Below are positions 62,901 to 64,000 of a DNA stretch of 64,000 nt, piece by piece. Made by a program: the position numbers and the translations under genes. The stretch spans positions 16,202,001 through 16,266,000 of the forward strand of contig NC_058042.1 in the NCBI RefSeq assembly GCF_020085105.1, read 5' to 3'. The number at the start of each line of letters is the position of its first letter. Within the stretch, counting starts at the first letter, position 1. The stretch comes from Siniperca chuatsi (lineage: Eukaryota > Chordata > Actinopteri > Centrarchiformes > Sinipercidae). The notes under the pieces are model-generated. The model saw nothing but the letters and a program-made list of their open reading frames with translations. It was not told where the DNA came from and did no database searches.

Positions 62901-63594
62901 CATAGGAAAAATCCCCATACAGGTTTTATCTATTTGTCATTGTGTTTTCTCATTCATGCATTTGAATTTTTACCACTGAAGGTATTAAGAACAAGACTTC
63001 AAGGAAAAGTGAGCACAATAAAAGGTGAGGAACGTTGCGGTCCTGTGCTTCTAAGATAACAGCTGAATCTCTAATTGAAGAGAAAAGGAGAAGGAAAATC
63101 CAGAGGAGAAATGTTTCCCCTCAGCTAGAATATAACAAAATGTCTACACACCAATATTATTTAGGAGTTGGTACAGATGACTTGTAGTAACTTACTTGGT
63201 TTGCTGTTTGGCGAGATGGTGACAAACCTCCTCATCATCCCTGGGGACTGCTGCATCGGGGGTGTACGACACATCCTTTCATCGTTCTCTGTGCTGGGGG
63301 TCATCAGCTCTCCCACCAGGATCCTCTCCAGGCTGCCGTCATCGACGCCCTTCCCCAACCACCGGCCACACGGAAACCTGCACCACAACACAACACATTT
63401 TGTTCATTTTCTTTGAGAACCATGTGGTCAAAACAACATTACAGTGGGTAATATTCTCTCAAGACACATGCTTACTTGTAAGTGTGCCCTGTGATCCCGT
63501 TGCGGACCATAACACACTCCACCAGCCACTTTGCGTAGAGCCCCGTGTTATCGTGACCCATCTGCACTGTGGTCAGCTTACCCAGATTCTGGCA
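59909..63594 (-). CDS. dennd5a: dennd5 (probably dennd5a), C-terminal part: PLAT and second RUN domain
   Basis: Six exons join in frame: 63476-63594, 63196-63377, 62763-62845, 61746-61869, 61262-61430 and 59909-60092 (TAA at 59911-59909), giving the last 286 residues. The 5' exons lie beyond the right edge. The first two encode part of the PLAT domain ([40 protein letters not shown]). The rest form RUN domain 2 ([52 protein letters not shown] at the end). DENND5 proteins are Rab6-binding GEFs for Rab39 at Golgi and endosomal membranes. The choice of dennd5a over dennd5b rests on linkage to scube2, tmem9b and dennd2b. The sinhcaf neighbour would instead recall human DENND5B, so the paralogue is uncertain. 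Confidence 0.92.
60302..60555 (+). mobile_element. MITE-like repeat (attttcattatcgattaat family), copy 2, in the last dennd5 intron
   Basis: It opens agggctgcaattaacgatta and contains ttttcattatcagttaatta, cgttttgtccgaccaacagt and ctcacatttgagaagctgga. It shares order and orientation with the copy at 58316-58570 and ends near atgaattaactaattgttga. Confidence 0.6.
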
Positions 63595-63924
63595 CTGAGA
63601 GACAGAGAGAAGCATGGTGACGTCAAACACCCAAACCGAAAATGTTATTTAATAGGATAATACTGGTTTATTACAAATTGGTCTTATTTTCATAGTTTTG
63701 GTCATCATTTTTCATGTCCAACAGGAAGCAGTCATCTGGGCAGTCAGATGATCATACAAACCAGATTATTTAAACTTCTTTAGAAGAGAAAACAATGGTG
63801 AACGGTATAATTACTGTCCAAACTCTCTGTAGTAAACATCCGATACAGTTTACAGACCAGCATCTAAAATCAACTTTGACCTATTGTTCTAGTGTGCACA
63901 ATTTTCTGTGCAACGAGGAATTAT

Positions 63925-64000
63925 CAGTGGTGGAATGTAACTAAGTACATGCACTCAAGTACCGTACTTAAGTACAGTTTTGAGGTATTTGTAGTACTTG
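63925..64000 (+). mobile_element. hAT-like MITE end, cut by the window edge
   Basis: It begins cagtggtggaatgtaactaa and continues through cgtacttaagtacag. It shares its terminus type with the element at 17605-18404. The rest lies outside the window. Confidence 0.6.

Overview
This is a window of vertebrate nuclear DNA, most likely from a ray-finned fish and probably a percomorph. The evidence is multi-exon genes with GT-AG introns, vertebrate-specific protein families in a familiar vertebrate order, and fish-type repeats: Tc1/mariner elements with long terminal inverted repeats, short hAT-like elements, retroposon tails and many (GT)n tracts. It holds no prokaryotic operons, rRNA, CRISPR arrays or phage, and I recognised no tRNA gene.

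All five protein genes lie on the minus strand, so transcription runs right to left. From left to right: (1) the 5' part of dennd2b (ST5), a Rab-GEF, with the start-codon exon at 5662-5760, a large exon at 1-1032 that runs off the window, and a probable promoter near 16.9-17.45 kb; (2) tmem9b, five coding exons between 24541 and 30084, with a dead Tc1-like transposon in its last intron; (3) scube2, 23 coding exons between 32258 and 51823, encoding a secreted protein of about 1,021 residues (signal peptide, nine EGF-like repeats, spacer, three Cys-rich repeats, CUB domain); (4) sinhcaf (FAM60A family), five coding exons between 54855 and 56561; (5) the 3' part of a dennd5 gene (probably dennd5a), six exons between 59909 and 63594, covering part of the PLAT domain and the whole second RUN domain.

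The genes do not form a pathway. Dennd2b and Dennd5 are membrane-traffic Rab regulators, Tmem9b is an endolysosomal membrane protein, Scube2 is a secreted factor that helps release Hedgehog, and Sinhcaf is a SIN3-HDAC subunit. The order matches human 11p15.4 (ST5, TMEM9B, SCUBE2, DENND5A), except that sinhcaf sits between scube2 and dennd5. In human, SINHCAF lies beside DENND5B on chromosome 12. I could not find the human neighbours AKIP1, ASCL3 and NRIP3.

I rebuilt the exons by hand from splice signals, reading phase and resemblance to remembered vertebrate families. Every tmem9b, scube2, sinhcaf and dennd5 exon junction keeps frame, which is strong internal support. I saw no novel multi-gene system. 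The points most worth checking are two GC-AG introns, a Tc1 element with an internal inversion, RFX-type X-boxes near two 5' ends, a perfect-Kozak mini-ORF upstream of dennd2b, repeats lying very close to scube2 splice donors, and the ancestral-looking gene order.
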